In this document: piece by piece, positions 37,613-47,261 of the stretch
How positions within the stretch are numbered: position 1 is the first letter of the stretch
Layout of the letters: each line of letters begins with the position of its first letter
Source: Paenibacillus agricola
GTDB lineage: Bacteria; Bacillota; Bacilli; Paenibacillales; NBRC-103111
Length of the DNA: 64,000 nt
Direction of reading: 5' to 3'
NCBI RefSeq assembly: GCF_011440305.1
Contig: NZ_JAAOIW010000017.1
Coordinates: 62,001 to 126,000, forward strand
Made by a program: the position numbers and the translations under genes
The notes under the pieces: model-generated
Database searches by the model: none
What the model was told of the DNA's origin: nothing
What the model saw: only the letters and a program-made list of their open reading frames with translations

Positions 37613-40084
37613 ATGACGAGCTCAAGCTTCAAGAAAAAAAATGTTGCAGTATGGTTTCTTCTCATTCTTCTCATTTCTTTGTTTATCGAAATATTTATCT
37701 TTAATTTTTATTCTATATATAACAACATAAGGATAAATAATTTACTGAGTCAAGATATCACGAAAAAGAGTAATATTCCTAAAGATTTAAATTTAAACGA
37801 ATTTTCGCGTTATACATCCTTGACGAATGATGCTTGGTTAGAGTATAAAGATTTAAATACTCAAGTAAAAACTATAAAAATTGAACTTGAACATAGTAGA
37901 CCCAATGCTATGTTCCAGATATTCTACACAACACCTTCCGATCCTAATTATTCAGAAGAAAATTCTTTGGTCTCAGTTGTAAGTCCTGTTATATACATGA
38001 ATTTCAACAATGGAACCACTATTAATAATCTGAGATTAGATTTAACAGACAAAGCAGGAGATTCCATAAAGTTACTGAAAGTAGAAATAAATCCACCTTA
38101 TGAATTATCCTTTAATATTTTAAGATATTTATTTGTGTTTTGTTTAATAAATGTGTCTTACTTTTTACTTTTGCTAATGAGAAAATATAAACATGAAATT
38201 ATAAAGTACAGGTATTATATTGCATTAATTGTATTTTCTTTTCTGGTTCTTGGTAATATACATGGATCTTCAATCGGAATGTGGGACAATTATGTCATTG
38301 AGAAAATGGATGATAAACATTCCACAACTCTGATAGGAGAACCACGCAGTATTAGAAGTGATGAATGGCTTGTGCAAACACCGTGGTTCTTATCTCAAAC
38401 ACAAAATGATGAATTTTTCCCCATAAGGAATGATAATATTCGTTCAGATGGACAAAATATGTTGATTGCTAATGTTCCTACGTTTAGCATTCATTTACTT
38501 GCGAGACCACATTTTTGGGGTTTTATTCTTTTTGGAAAGGATTATGGTTTATCATGGTATTGGATGCTTCGTTTAATGTTACTCTTTATGCTTTCATTCG
38601 AACTGTCAATGTTTCTCTCAAATAAAAATCTGAAGATTTCGATAATTGGAAGTTTATGTATATCTTTGTCGCCTGCGATTCAATGGTGGTATAATACTAG
38701 TGTAGTTGATATTATTATTTATGTCCAAGGGGCTATTGTTTCTGCGTTGTATTATGTTAGAAGCGATGGAAGAAAATGGGTAAGAATTTTTTTTGTGTCT
38801 TCTTTAACTTTGTCAATTACAGGATTTATACTAGTTCTGTACCCTCCGCTTCAAGTTCCACTAGGATATATGTTGCTAATATTTTTAGGTTTTATATTAA
38901 TTCCTAATATTAAAACTCTAATTAATAATAAATTTGAGTTAATAGCTATTATAATCTGTATTTTATATGTGATTGTGTCTATATCCACATTTATTCTGGA
39001 ATCAATAGACGATATTAATTTAATACTTAACACAATCTATCCAGGAAAAAGAGTTATAACTGGTGGTAATTTTGATATAAAAGAACTACAATCTTACTTA
39101 ATAAGTTGGTTATTGCCGTATAAGGATGTTACTTTTTCTAATAGAAGTGAAGTAAGTAACTTTATAAATTTTTTTCCAGCTATTTTGCTTAGTTTTGCTG
39201 CGATTTATCGATATGAAACCCAAAACAGAAAACTCATTATTACTTTATTCATTTATTTGTTATTTCTAACATCTTGGCTGATACTGGAGTATCCCTTATC
39301 CATCAGTAAAATTACATTATTTTCTTATGTAACTGAAAAGAGACTGGGTTTTATTGTAATAGGTCTTATCTCAATTTATTTATTTATGTGGGCGGCTTCT
39401 ATATTTGCTACCAAAAAACCATTAACTCGTTACGTAAGCTTTTTAATATGTATAATTGTTACAATAATATATTATATATCTCTTTTTCAAACTCAAATGC
39501 ATTCCTATCTAGGTGATATTTTATCTTGGATCACAATTATTTTTTTTGTTGCTTTAAATTATTTCCTTATTAGAGGGAGACTTTATATATTCACTGTCCT
39601 AATGTTTATTATGATAATTGTATCGGGGGCTACAGTTAATCCAGTTGCGCATGGAACAGCTAGTATTTATGAAAAAGAAATTTCTCATCAATTAATGAAT
39701 ATTAAACTCATGAAACCTAATGCAAAGTGGGTATCTGTTAATAATAATGTCAATAGTCAGTTTCTAGTGGCCTTAGGTTTAAAAACGTTTAATAGCGTTC
39801 ATTATTATCCTGACTTTAAATCATGGAATATTCTAGACCCTTCTCAAGAGTTCAAAGAAGTATATAATAGATTTGCACATATAAAAATTCTGCTTACTGA
39901 TGAAAAAACTTCATTTAAATTAATTCAACCTGATCTTTTTCAAGTTCATTTGAATGTTATGGATCTAAAGAAAGTTGGTATTGATTATGTTCTTTCTCAA
40001 GGTGAATTCAAAAGTGAAATTTTACAAAAAATATATTATAGTCCTAAAGATAACTTATATATTTATCAAGTAATCACATACTAA
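37613..40084 (+). CDS. Large polytopic membrane protein, possible GT-C glycosyltransferase
   Basis: An 823-residue protein with one N-terminal helix, an extracellular beta-rich segment of about 130 residues, then a dozen or more helices and a C-terminal outside domain (about 660-823). The first loop after the helices contains WDNYVIEKMDD, and SDEWLVQTPWFLSQ follows. Acidic residues in the first outside loops are typical of GT-C enzymes that use polyprenyl-phosphate sugars. I do not recognise the family with certainty. ATG 37613 is fixed by CGGAGG 5 bases upstream. The polyprenyl-sugar synthase-like gene next to it supports a role in side-chain transfer. Confidence 0.65.
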   Translation: MTSSSFKKKNVAVWFLLILLISLFIEIFIFNFYSIYNNIRINNLLSQDITKKSNIPKDLNLNEFSRYTSLTNDAWLEYKDLNTQVKTIKIELEHSRPNAMFQIFYTTPSDPNYSEENSLVSVVSPVIYMNFNNGTTINNLRLDLTDKAGDSIKLLKVEINPPYELSFNILRYLFVFCLINVSYFLLLLMRKYKHEIIKYRYYIALIVFSFLVLGNIHGSSIGMWDNYVIEKMDDKHSTTLIGEPRSIRSDEWLVQTPWFLSQTQNDEFFPIRNDNIRSDGQNMLIANVPTFSIHLLARPHFWGFILFGKDYGLSWYWMLRLMLLFMLSFELSMFLSNKNLKISIIGSLCISLSPAIQWWYNTSVVDIIIYVQGAIVSALYYVRSDGRKWVRIFFVSSLTLSITGFILVLYPPLQVPLGYMLLIFLGFILIPNIKTLINNKFELIAIIICILYVIVSISTFILESIDDINLILNTIYPGKRVITGGNFDIKELQSYLISWLLPYKDVTFSNRSEVSNFINFFPAILLSFAAIYRYETQNRKLIITLFIYLLFLTSWLILEYPLSISKITLFSYVTEKRLGFIVIGLISIYLFMWAASIFATKKPLTRYVSFLICIIVTIIYYISLFQTQMHSYLGDILSWITIIFFVALNYFLIRGRLYIFTVLMFIMIIVSGATVNPVAHGTASIYEKEISHQLMNIKLMKPNAKWVSVNNNVNSQFLVALGLKTFNSVHYYPDFKSWNILDPSQEFKEVYNRFAHIKILLTDEKTSFKLIQPDLFQVHLNVMDLKKVGIDYVLSQGEFKSEILQKIYYSPKDNLYIYQVITY

Positions 40085-40103
40085 TTTAAAAGAGGTGTAT
40101 ACT

Positions 40104-40838
40104 TTGAAAAAAGTTTTGTTAGTAATACCAGCGTATAACGAACAAAAAAATATTATTCATGTTTTAGAAGGAATAAAGAGATGTGACGCAGAAGTTGATA
40201 TATTGGTCATTAATGATTGTTCTAAGGATGCTACCAAGGAGGTTGTGGAACAGAAAGGGTACAATATTATTTCCTTGTGTGCAAATTTGGGGTATAGTGG
40301 TGCTATTCAAACGGGATTAAAGTATGCTCTTTTAAGAAATTATCAATATGTGGTTCAGTTTGATGGGGATGGTCAGCATGACCCTAGAGAGATTAATCGT
40401 TTAATAGAAGCAATTGAAAATGAAAAATGCGATATAGTTATTGGTTCAAGATTTATTGTTAAAAATCAGTACAAACATGGGTTGTTTAGAATATTAGGCA
40501 CAAATATGTTTTCCCATATTATAAAGGTTTTCACAAAAAAGGAAATAACAGATCCTACATCAGGTTTGCAAATTATCAATCGAGATGCTTTTAAATATTA
40601 TGTTGATTCTGGTAATTATCCAGAATATCCAGACGCAAATATATTGATATTGATGATTAGAGCTGGCTTTAATATAAAAGAAATACCAGTAATTATGCAT
40701 GATCGATTAAGTGGAGTAGGTATGCATGATTCACCAATTAAAAATATAAAATATGTAATTGCCATGCTCTATTCAATATTTTTATGTGTATTGAAAGGTA
40801 AAAGGAATTTAAAGGAGGTAAAGGGGATTGGAATATAA
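40104..40838 (+). CDS. Polyprenyl-phosphate sugar synthase-like GT2 glycosyltransferase
   Basis: A 244-residue GT2 enzyme of the DPM1/GtrB type: VIPAYNEQKNI at the start, INDCSKDATKE, FDGDGQHDP (DxD-equivalent metal site), and SGLQIINRDAF. These enzymes load a sugar from a nucleotide donor onto undecaprenyl phosphate. The start is TTG 40104, 6 bases after AGAGGTG; a GTG at 40095 overlaps the ribosome site. The C-terminus lacks the two extra helices of full GtrB proteins, but the next gene, overlapping by 11 bases, encodes a small membrane protein that may supply them. Confidence 0.85.
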   Translation: MKKVLLVIPAYNEQKNIIHVLEGIKRCDAEVDILVINDCSKDATKEVVEQKGYNIISLCANLGYSGAIQTGLKYALLRNYQYVVQFDGDGQHDPREINRLIEAIENEKCDIVIGSRFIVKNQYKHGLFRILGTNMFSHIIKVFTKKEITDPTSGLQIINRDAFKYYVDSGNYPEYPDANILILMIRAGFNIKEIPVIMHDRLSGVGMHDSPIKNIKYVIAMLYSIFLCVLKGKRNLKEVKGIGI

Positions 40839-41193
40839 GCTTATATTAATCTCCAGAATTATAGCTATTTTAGTAAGTATATATATATTAAACAAAACAA
40901 GGAAAAATTTATTGATTGAAAAAGAATCATTCTATTGGGTTATCGGGTGTCTCGTTGTAGTATTATTGACAATTTTTCCAGACAGTCTAGTTTATATATC
41001 TGAACTTCTTGGTATTAAGTATCCTCCAGCTACTTTGTTCTTAATAGCAATTATTTTAATATTAATACTTCTTTACAGACAACTTGGGAGAATATCCTTA
41101 TTGACTACAAAAGTTAATGAATTAATTAGAACAGTGGCAATATTAACATTTGAATTAGAGTCTTACAAGAAGGAACACAAAATGGATAAGTAA
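40828..41193 (+). CDS. DUF2304-type small membrane protein
   Basis: A 121-residue protein with three hydrophobic helices (residues about 5-20, 35-52, 65-82) and a C-terminal amphipathic helix (LTTKVNELIRTVAILTFELE). This is the DUF2304 layout, regularly encoded right after DPM1-like glycosyltransferases. The TTG start at 40828 follows AAAGGAGG and lies inside the end of the preceding gene, so the two are translated together. It may anchor or regulate the glycosyltransferase; function is not established. Confidence 0.8.
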   Translation: MEYKLILISRIIAILVSIYILNKTRKNLLIEKESFYWVIGCLVVVLLTIFPDSLVYISELLGIKYPPATLFLIAIILILILLYRQLGRISLLTTKVNELIRTVAILTFELESYKKEHKMDK

Positions 41194-41325
41194 AGATTTA
41201 TTCGTTAGCTAGAACTTATACACTCCAGCTGTTCGAGAAAAACTATTAGCGGAGCAACTCTAGGAAGCAAGCAAGAAAAGCTTTGACGATTTCAGATTTG
41301 GAATAGCTTATTCTTGGAGGTATGC

Positions 41326-42678
41326 ATGAAAAACATAATTTTGTGTGGAGGTAATGGTACAAGACTTTGGCCACTATCAAGAACACTGTATCCAAAACAA
41401 TTTTCTAAACTAATAAATGATAAATCATTGTTTCAAGAAACGGCTTTACGAAATCTTTCTTTTTGTGAGTCAAGAATTATTGTAACTAATGAAGAGCACT
41501 ACTTCTTAGCGAAAGACCAATTAGATAGTTTGAATTTAAAAAACAGTACTTTTTTATTAGAGCCAGTAGGGCGTAATACAGCTCCCGCCATAGCTCTTGC
41601 ATGTCTTATGCTAGACCCAGAAGAAATTGTTCTAGTTACACCTTCTGATCATTTAATAACTATGGATGAAAATTATTTATACACAATAGAAGAGGCAAAG
41701 TTTTTTGTGGATCAAGATTTTCTGGTGACTTTTGGAATTAAAGCTAAATCCCCTGATATTGGTTTGGGATATATTGAAGCAGAAGGAAATGAAGTGATTT
41801 CCTTTAAGGAAAAACCAACACAGAAAAAAGCAAATGAATATTTTTCATCTGGAAGGTATTATTGGAATAGTGGTATGTTCATGTTCAAAGCTAGAGTATT
41901 TCTTGAGGAACTTAATACCTATTCAAAGATTATTTTTGATTCCTGTTGTAAAGCGATTAAAAATGCTAAAGCAGAGGTTCCATTAAGGATTCGGAATGAG
42001 GATATGATAGAAATACCATCGAATAGCATAGATTATGCTGTCATGGAAATTAGTCGAAAGGTTAAAGTGGTGCCAACTACTATTCATTGGTCTGACCTTG
42101 GGAGTTTTGAAGCATTATCTGAACAGATTCCAAGTGATTCGTATGGTAATTCTACAAATAACGAAAAGAATTATTTCATTAATTCCAAAAACAATTTAAT
42201 CATTTCGAATGATAAAACTATTGCTATGATTGAAGTAGAAGATTTAATGATTGTTGATACGATCGATGCTTTATTAATAAGTAAAAAAGGACATTCACAA
42301 CAAGTAAAAAAAATTGTGGAGATACTGAAATTAGAAAATTCGGATTTAGTTAGAAAACATTTAACAACTTATAAAAGTTGGGGCTATTTTATTATATTAG
42401 AACATTCTTCATTATACCAAATCAAAAAAGTAGTCATTAAACCAAGTAGGAAGCTAATAATGCAAAATCATTCTCAACGAAATGAACATTGGTTAGTTGT
42501 TAGTGGAACCGCAAAAGTTCAAATAAATGAAAGGCAACTAGTATTAAATGCTAATGAATCAACTTATATATCGGTTAATGACGAGCTTACACTTGAGAAT
42601 CCTAATGAAGTAGAATTAATATTGATTAAGGTTCAAGTGGGTAATTATTTATCAAAGGATGATATTATAGAAAATTAA
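41326..42678 (+). CDS. manC: Mannose-1-phosphate guanylyltransferase (ManC)
   Basis: A 450-residue two-domain protein. The nucleotidyltransferase part starts CGGNGTRLWPLSRTLYPKQF, the exact GDP-mannose pyrophosphorylase signature, with LVTPSDHLI and FKEKPT later. The last 110 residues form a cupin with RNEHWLVVSGTAKV, similar to the mannose-6-phosphate isomerase domain of bifunctional ManC proteins. It makes GDP-mannose, the precursor used by the gmd and colD products downstream. GGAGG at 41316-41320 fixes ATG 41326. Confidence 0.93.
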   Translation: MKNIILCGGNGTRLWPLSRTLYPKQFSKLINDKSLFQETALRNLSFCESRIIVTNEEHYFLAKDQLDSLNLKNSTFLLEPVGRNTAPAIALACLMLDPEEIVLVTPSDHLITMDENYLYTIEEAKFFVDQDFLVTFGIKAKSPDIGLGYIEAEGNEVISFKEKPTQKKANEYFSSGRYYWNSGMFMFKARVFLEELNTYSKIIFDSCCKAIKNAKAEVPLRIRNEDMIEIPSNSIDYAVMEISRKVKVVPTTIHWSDLGSFEALSEQIPSDSYGNSTNNEKNYFINSKNNLIISNDKTIAMIEVEDLMIVDTIDALLISKKGHSQQVKKIVEILKLENSDLVRKHLTTYKSWGYFIILEHSSLYQIKKVVIKPSRKLIMQNHSQRNEHWLVVSGTAKVQINERQLVLNANESTYISVNDELTLENPNEVELILIKVQVGNYLSKDDIIEN

Positions 42679-42693
42679 TGAAGGGTACAAAAT

Positions 42694-43041
42694 ATGCTGA
42701 TAATAATTCTGATTTATATATGTATAACAGTACTTGGGCTGACTTTTATGAAAATTGGAGGCAATGGTTCTTATTTTCAAATTGAAAAATGGGTATTTGA
42801 TGTTAAAATTGATTTATACCTTATAATGGGAATGTGTTTATATATAATTAGCTTTTTAATGTATGCTTATATCATTTCTAAAAATGATCTCTCATATATT
42901 ATAGCTGTTCTTGGCGCAGCAGTTACAATAATTTCTATTCTCGTAGGTATTTTTGTATTTCATGAACAAATAAATGTATACAAAGTTATTGGTATTTTAA
43001 TAATAATAGTAGGTGTAGTTCTTGTTAATATAAAAACCTGA
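42694..43041 (+). CDS. SMR/EamA-type small membrane transporter, candidate lipid-sugar flippase
   Basis: A 115-residue protein with four membrane helices, of the size and pattern of EmrE/ArnE/ArnF proteins. A conserved-looking FMKIGG sits after helix 1 and a Glu in FVFHEQINVYKVIGI. In surface-glycan loci such proteins flip undecaprenyl-phosphate sugars to the outside. GAAGGG precedes the ATG. Together with the GT2 at 40104 and the GT-C-like protein at 37613 it would complete a three-part side-chain module. Transport of other small molecules is an alternative. Confidence 0.7.
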   Translation: MLIIILIYICITVLGLTFMKIGGNGSYFQIEKWVFDVKIDLYLIMGMCLYIISFLMYAYIISKNDLSYIIAVLGAAVTIISILVGIFVFHEQINVYKVIGILIIIVGVVLVNIKT

Positions 43042-43073
43042 TAATTATTAATTATAGAAGAGGTATATAATCA

Positions 43074-43811
43074 ATGAAGGTAAGCATAATAACCATATGT
43101 TATAACAGTGAAGATACAATAAAAGATACTATTAATAGTATCTTAGAGCAAACATACGCTAATATAGAGTACATTCTGGTAGATGGAAATTCAAAAGATA
43201 ATACACTATCAATAATAAAAGACTATGAAATAAAATTTAATGGACGATTAAAATGGAGCTCGGAGCCTGATAAAGGGTTGTATGATGCAATGAATAAAGG
43301 TTTAAAAGTTGCAACAGGAGAAATTGTAGGATTTATTAATTCAGATGATTTCTTAATAGATAAATTTGTTATTGAGGATGTTGTAAACAATATTATTGAA
43401 TCAAATGCAGATTTGTTATATGCAAATTTATATTATGTTCAATGGGATAATCCCCAAAATGTTATTAGGAAATGGATAACTAAAAAAATTGAATTTAGAT
43501 TAGGATGGACGCCGCCTTTTCCAACATTGTTTATTAAAAAAAATTTTTATGATCAATTCCAATTTAACATAAAATATAAATATTCGGCTGATTATGAATT
43601 TCAATACCGTCTATTTGAAATTGAGAAAATAAAGAGTACTTATCTCAATAGGTTTACTGTTAGAATGAGGGTAGGGGGAGTTTCAACTAATAACTTTAAA
43701 AATATATGGGAATCATACAAAGAAACACAAGATATATTAAAAGAATTTGGAGAGAAAAATACTTTTTGGCTTGTTATTAGAAGGCTTTTTGTAAGATTAT
43801 TAAATAATTAG
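43074..43811 (+). CDS. GT2 glycosyltransferase, WcaA/WbdN-like
   Basis: A 245-residue single-domain GT-A enzyme: start VSIITICYNSEDTI, LVDGNSKDNT, the EPDKGLYDAMNKGL motif and INSDDF as the metal-binding acidic cluster. This subgroup is common in colanic-acid and O-antigen loci. It is directly before gmd, so it may add the GDP-mannose-derived sugar (mannose or colitose). AGAGG lies upstream of the ATG. Confidence 0.85.
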   Translation: MKVSIITICYNSEDTIKDTINSILEQTYANIEYILVDGNSKDNTLSIIKDYEIKFNGRLKWSSEPDKGLYDAMNKGLKVATGEIVGFINSDDFLIDKFVIEDVVNNIIESNADLLYANLYYVQWDNPQNVIRKWITKKIEFRLGWTPPFPTLFIKKNFYDQFQFNIKYKYSADYEFQYRLFEIEKIKSTYLNRFTVRMRVGGVSTNNFKNIWESYKETQDILKEFGEKNTFWLVIRRLFVRLLNN

Positions 43812-43834
43812 ATCTATTAAAGGACGGTTGAAAA

Positions 43835-44863
43835 ATGAAAAAAGCAATTATAACTGGAATAACAGGACAAGATGGTTCATATTTAGCAGAATTTTTATTG
43901 GCAAAAGGATATGAAGTGCATGGTATTATTAGAAGAACTAGTAGTTTTAATACCAAACGAATTGATCATTTATTCGAAAATGCGGAAATCGGGAATAAAA
44001 CACTTTTTTTACATCATGGTGATTTAACTGATTCAAGTAATTTAAATCGGATTCTCGATAAAGTCAAGCCTGATGAAATTTATAATCTTGGTGCCCAGAG
44101 CCATGTGCAAGTTTCATTTGAAGTACCCGAGTATACTGCTGAGGTAGATGCGGTTGGAACTTTAAGGTTTCTTGACGCTATCAAAGAAACAGGGGTTGAT
44201 TGTAAGTTCTATCAAGCCTCAACATCTGAACTGTACGGTGGTATTCCAGGAACGGAGCCTCAAAGCGAGACAACTCCATTCTATCCTAAAAGTCCATACG
44301 CAGTTGCAAAATTATATTCTTATTGGATAATAATTAATTATAGAGAGGCTTATAATATTTTTGCTTGTAATGGAATTTTATTTAATCATGAATCGCCAAG
44401 AAGAGGGGAAACTTTTGTTACCAGAAAAATAACGCGAGCTGTTGCAAGAATATCTAAAGGCAAACAGGATAAACTTTCTTTGGGTAATCTAGATGCTAAA
44501 AGAGACTGGGGATTTGCTGGAGATTACGTCGAAGGAATGTGGCTGATGTTACAACAGTCAATACCACAAGATTATGTTCTTGCAACAGGCGAAACACATA
44601 CTGTGAGAGAGTTTGTTGAATTAGCCTTTTTGGAGATTGGTATTAATATCGATTGGATTGATTCAGGAGTAGAAGAAAAAGGAATATGCAGTAAAACAAA
44701 AAAAGTATTAGTCGATATTAATTCCAAGTATTTTCGTCCTACTGAAGTTGAGTTGCTTTTGGGTGATCCAACAAAAGCTGAGAAAGAATTAGGCTGGAAA
44801 AGGAAAGTCAGTTTTCAAGAACTTGTAAAGATGATGGTAAAGGCAGATATTGAGGAAATATAG
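43835..44863 (+). CDS. gmd: GDP-mannose 4,6-dehydratase
   Basis: A 342-residue SDR of normal Gmd length: NADP motif [14 protein letters not shown] (residues 8-21), [20 protein letters not shown], the active-site region QASTSELYG and [10 protein letters not shown] (Tyr and Lys of the YxxxK pair), and [14 protein letters not shown]. It converts GDP-D-mannose to GDP-4-keto-6-deoxy-D-mannose, the substrate for the next two genes. Start at ATG 43835 behind AAAGGACGG. Confidence 0.95.
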   Translation: MKKAIITGITGQDGSYLAEFLLAKGYEVHGIIRRTSSFNTKRIDHLFENAEIGNKTLFLHHGDLTDSSNLNRILDKVKPDEIYNLGAQSHVQVSFEVPEYTAEVDAVGTLRFLDAIKETGVDCKFYQASTSELYGGIPGTEPQSETTPFYPKSPYAVAKLYSYWIIINYREAYNIFACNGILFNHESPRRGETFVTRKITRAVARISKGKQDKLSLGNLDAKRDWGFAGDYVEGMWLMLQQSIPQDYVLATGETHTVREFVELAFLEIGINIDWIDSGVEEKGICSKTKKVLVDINSKYFRPTEVELLLGDPTKAEKELGWKRKVSFQELVKMMVKADIEEI

Positions 44864-44876
44864 GGGGGATTAGCTA

Positions 44877-46046
44877 ATGAACGGTTTGAAATTGGCAACG
44901 GAGGCTTGGGATCACAAAGAATATGAGGCAATTGATAGGGTGATTAAATCCAATTGGTTTACAATGGGTCCTGAAGTTGAAAAATTTGAAAAAGAATTTG
45001 CTGAATATTTCGGGTGTAATTATGCGGTTATGGTTAACTCAGGTTCTTCTGCCAATTTGTTAGCTATTTCAGCTCTTTTCTATTCCAAAAAGTATAAACT
45101 AAAACGAGGAGATGAAGTATTAGTTCCTGCTGTTTCTTGGGCAACTACGTTTACTCCTTTACAACAATACGGATTAAAAGTAAGATTTGTTGATATTGAT
45201 ATTGATACCTTGAATATGGATATAAATAAGCTTGAGGCTGCTATAACATCAAATACAAAAGCTATATTTTCAGTGAATTTACTAGGGAATCCAGTAGATT
45301 ACAAAAAAGTGTTAGATATAGCCAATAAATATAATCTTATTGTATTGGAAGATAATTGTGAGTCTATGGGTGCTAAATTAAACGGTAAGTATGCTGGTAC
45401 ATTTGGTGTAATGGGAACTTTTAGTACCTTTTTCTCTCACCATATTTCTACTATGGAGGGAGGAGTTATTATAACTAATGATAAAGAAATAAAGGATATT
45501 CTTGTAAGTTTAAGAGCACATGGTTGGACAAGAGGTTTATCGGAAGACAGTGAAGTGTATGTTAAAGATAAAGATCCCTTTTATGAAAGCTTTAATTTTA
45601 TTCTTCCTGGTTATAATGTGAGACCTTTAGAAATAGAAGCTGCTATAGGGCAGGAACAATTGAAAAAATTGGGAAGTTTAATTGAAGTGAGACGGAATAA
45701 TGGACATTATTTTCAACAGATTTTTAGTAAAGTTCCATATATAAGAATTCAAAAACAAATAGGTGAATCTTCATACTTTGGCTTTTCAATTGTATTAACA
45801 GATGAGGCACCTTTTACTAGAAATACTTTAGTTAAAATTTTTAGAGAAAATAAAATTGAATGTAGACCTATAGTTGCTGGTAATTTTATAAAAAATGATG
45901 TTATTAAATATTTTGATTTCAGCATTTACGATACTTTAGTAAATGCTGACTATATACATGAAAACGGCTTATTTATTGGAAATCATCATATAAACATTGA
46001 AAAAGAGCTTGATGCAGTGTTGAATCTTATTAAAAACCTAGAATAA
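44877..46046 (+). CDS. colD: GDP-4-keto-6-deoxymannose 3-dehydratase (ColD)
   Basis: A 389-residue protein of the DegT/DnrJ PLP fold. The usual PLP-binding Lys is replaced by His in the motif TFFSHHISTMEGG (His188/His189). That substitution is diagnostic of ColD, which removes the 3-hydroxyl from GDP-4-keto-6-deoxymannose with PLP and glutamate, the committed step to colitose. Other fold features are intact (VNSGSSANLLAISAL, LEDNCESMGAKL, LRAHGWTRGLS). It lies 13 bases after gmd behind AGGGGGG, and before an epimerase-reductase. Confidence 0.9.
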   Translation: MNGLKLATEAWDHKEYEAIDRVIKSNWFTMGPEVEKFEKEFAEYFGCNYAVMVNSGSSANLLAISALFYSKKYKLKRGDEVLVPAVSWATTFTPLQQYGLKVRFVDIDIDTLNMDINKLEAAITSNTKAIFSVNLLGNPVDYKKVLDIANKYNLIVLEDNCESMGAKLNGKYAGTFGVMGTFSTFFSHHISTMEGGVIITNDKEIKDILVSLRAHGWTRGLSEDSEVYVKDKDPFYESFNFILPGYNVRPLEIEAAIGQEQLKKLGSLIEVRRNNGHYFQQIFSKVPYIRIQKQIGESSYFGFSIVLTDEAPFTRNTLVKIFRENKIECRPIVAGNFIKNDVIKYFDFSIYDTLVNADYIHENGLFIGNHHINIEKELDAVLNLIKNLE

Positions 46047-46065
46047 GAGGGACAAAGAGGGACAT

Positions 46066-46992
46066 ATGAATAAAAGTATAAAGATATATTTAGCAGGTCA
46101 CAGAGGTATGGTTGGCAAATCGATTGCCAAATCTTTGCAAGATAAAGGGTATAATAACGTTGTCGGTAAAAGTAGTAAGGAATTAGATTTAACAAATCAG
46201 AACGATGTTGAGAGTTTTTTCGATCTTGAAAAACCCGAATGCGTAATACTAGCTGCTGCAAGAGTAGGTGGAATAGGGGCTAATATATCCAACCCAGTTG
46301 ATTTTCTGATGGATAATTTACTTATTCAAAGTAATGTAATCAAAAGTGCCTATAATCATAAAGTTAGGAAATTAGTGTTCTTAGGTAGTTCTTGTATATA
46401 TCCAACTAACTCTCCACAGCCACTTAAAGAAGAGTATCTTCTATCTGGATATTTGGAAAAGACAAATGAAGCTTACGCTTTAGCAAAAATTGCTGGTCTA
46501 AAAGCTTGTGAATATTATAATTCTCAGTATAATGTGAATTTCATTAGTATGATGCCATGTAATTTGTATGGTAAATACGATAATTTTGACTTGCAATTTT
46601 CGCATGTAGTACCAGCTCTATTGAGAAAAATACATGAAGCAAAAATTAACAATAGCCCGATCGTAGAAGTTTGGGGTAGTGGTAATCAACTGAGAGAATT
46701 AATGTATGTTGATGATATGGCTGAAGCAACTGTGTTTCTAATGGAAAATTATAATGAAAAAGAATTTATAAATGTTGGTACCGGGCAAGAATTTACTATC
46801 AAAGAATTAGTGTATATCATTAAGGACATTGTAGGGTATAAAGGAGAATTTCACTTTGATTCATCCAAGCCTGAGGGAATGCAAAGGAAAGTACTTGATG
46901 TAACAAAAATTAATAATATGGGTTGGAAACATAAATATGATTTAAGACAAGGAATAGAGGAAACATACAAATGGTTTCTTGCTTCTAAATAA
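46066..46992 (+). CDS. colC: GDP-fucose-synthase-like epimerase/reductase, probable GDP-L-colitose synthase (ColC)
   Basis: A 308-residue SDR: start IYLAGHRGMVGKSIAKSL, AAARVGGIGANI, FLGSSCIYP and the NEAYALAKIAGLKACEYY active-site segment (YxxxK), all typical of GDP-L-fucose synthase (Fcl). ColC of E. coli O55 is an Fcl relative that performs C5 epimerisation and C4 reduction on the ColD product. With gmd and colD just upstream, ColC is the best reading; if it instead acted directly on the Gmd product it would make GDP-fucose. Sequence alone cannot decide. Confidence 0.82.
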   Translation: MNKSIKIYLAGHRGMVGKSIAKSLQDKGYNNVVGKSSKELDLTNQNDVESFFDLEKPECVILAAARVGGIGANISNPVDFLMDNLLIQSNVIKSAYNHKVRKLVFLGSSCIYPTNSPQPLKEEYLLSGYLEKTNEAYALAKIAGLKACEYYNSQYNVNFISMMPCNLYGKYDNFDLQFSHVVPALLRKIHEAKINNSPIVEVWGSGNQLRELMYVDDMAEATVFLMENYNEKEFINVGTGQEFTIKELVYIIKDIVGYKGEFHFDSSKPEGMQRKVLDVTKINNMGWKHKYDLRQGIEETYKWFLASK

Positions 46993-47261
46993 ATTCAGTA
47001 AGATATCATCACTATATCCACACCTATTTCTTTTGGTTGCAGAGCTTCCTTATTATATCATGCAGAGGACACCTCTTTGTATTGTTCTGTAGTGTTTTGT
47101 TAAACATAATCACTATTCCAAACAAATTGGTGTTTTTCTAATTTGCACTATATCCTCAATTACGGCAGTGTTCAAAATGTTAGATCGAGTTCTTGAGATG
47201 AATAGAAAAATTTGTAAAAGAATATTATTTAATGAGGCTTATAATTATTGGGGGTAAAAAA
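46993..47261 (+). other. AT-rich gap marking a composition change before rmlACBD
   Basis: No gene. A small hairpin AGAGG-ACA-CCTCT followed by TTGT (47064-47076) may end the preceding operon. DNA to the left is visibly poorer in G and C than the rml genes to the right, so this may be a junction between two blocks. Confidence 0.4.
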
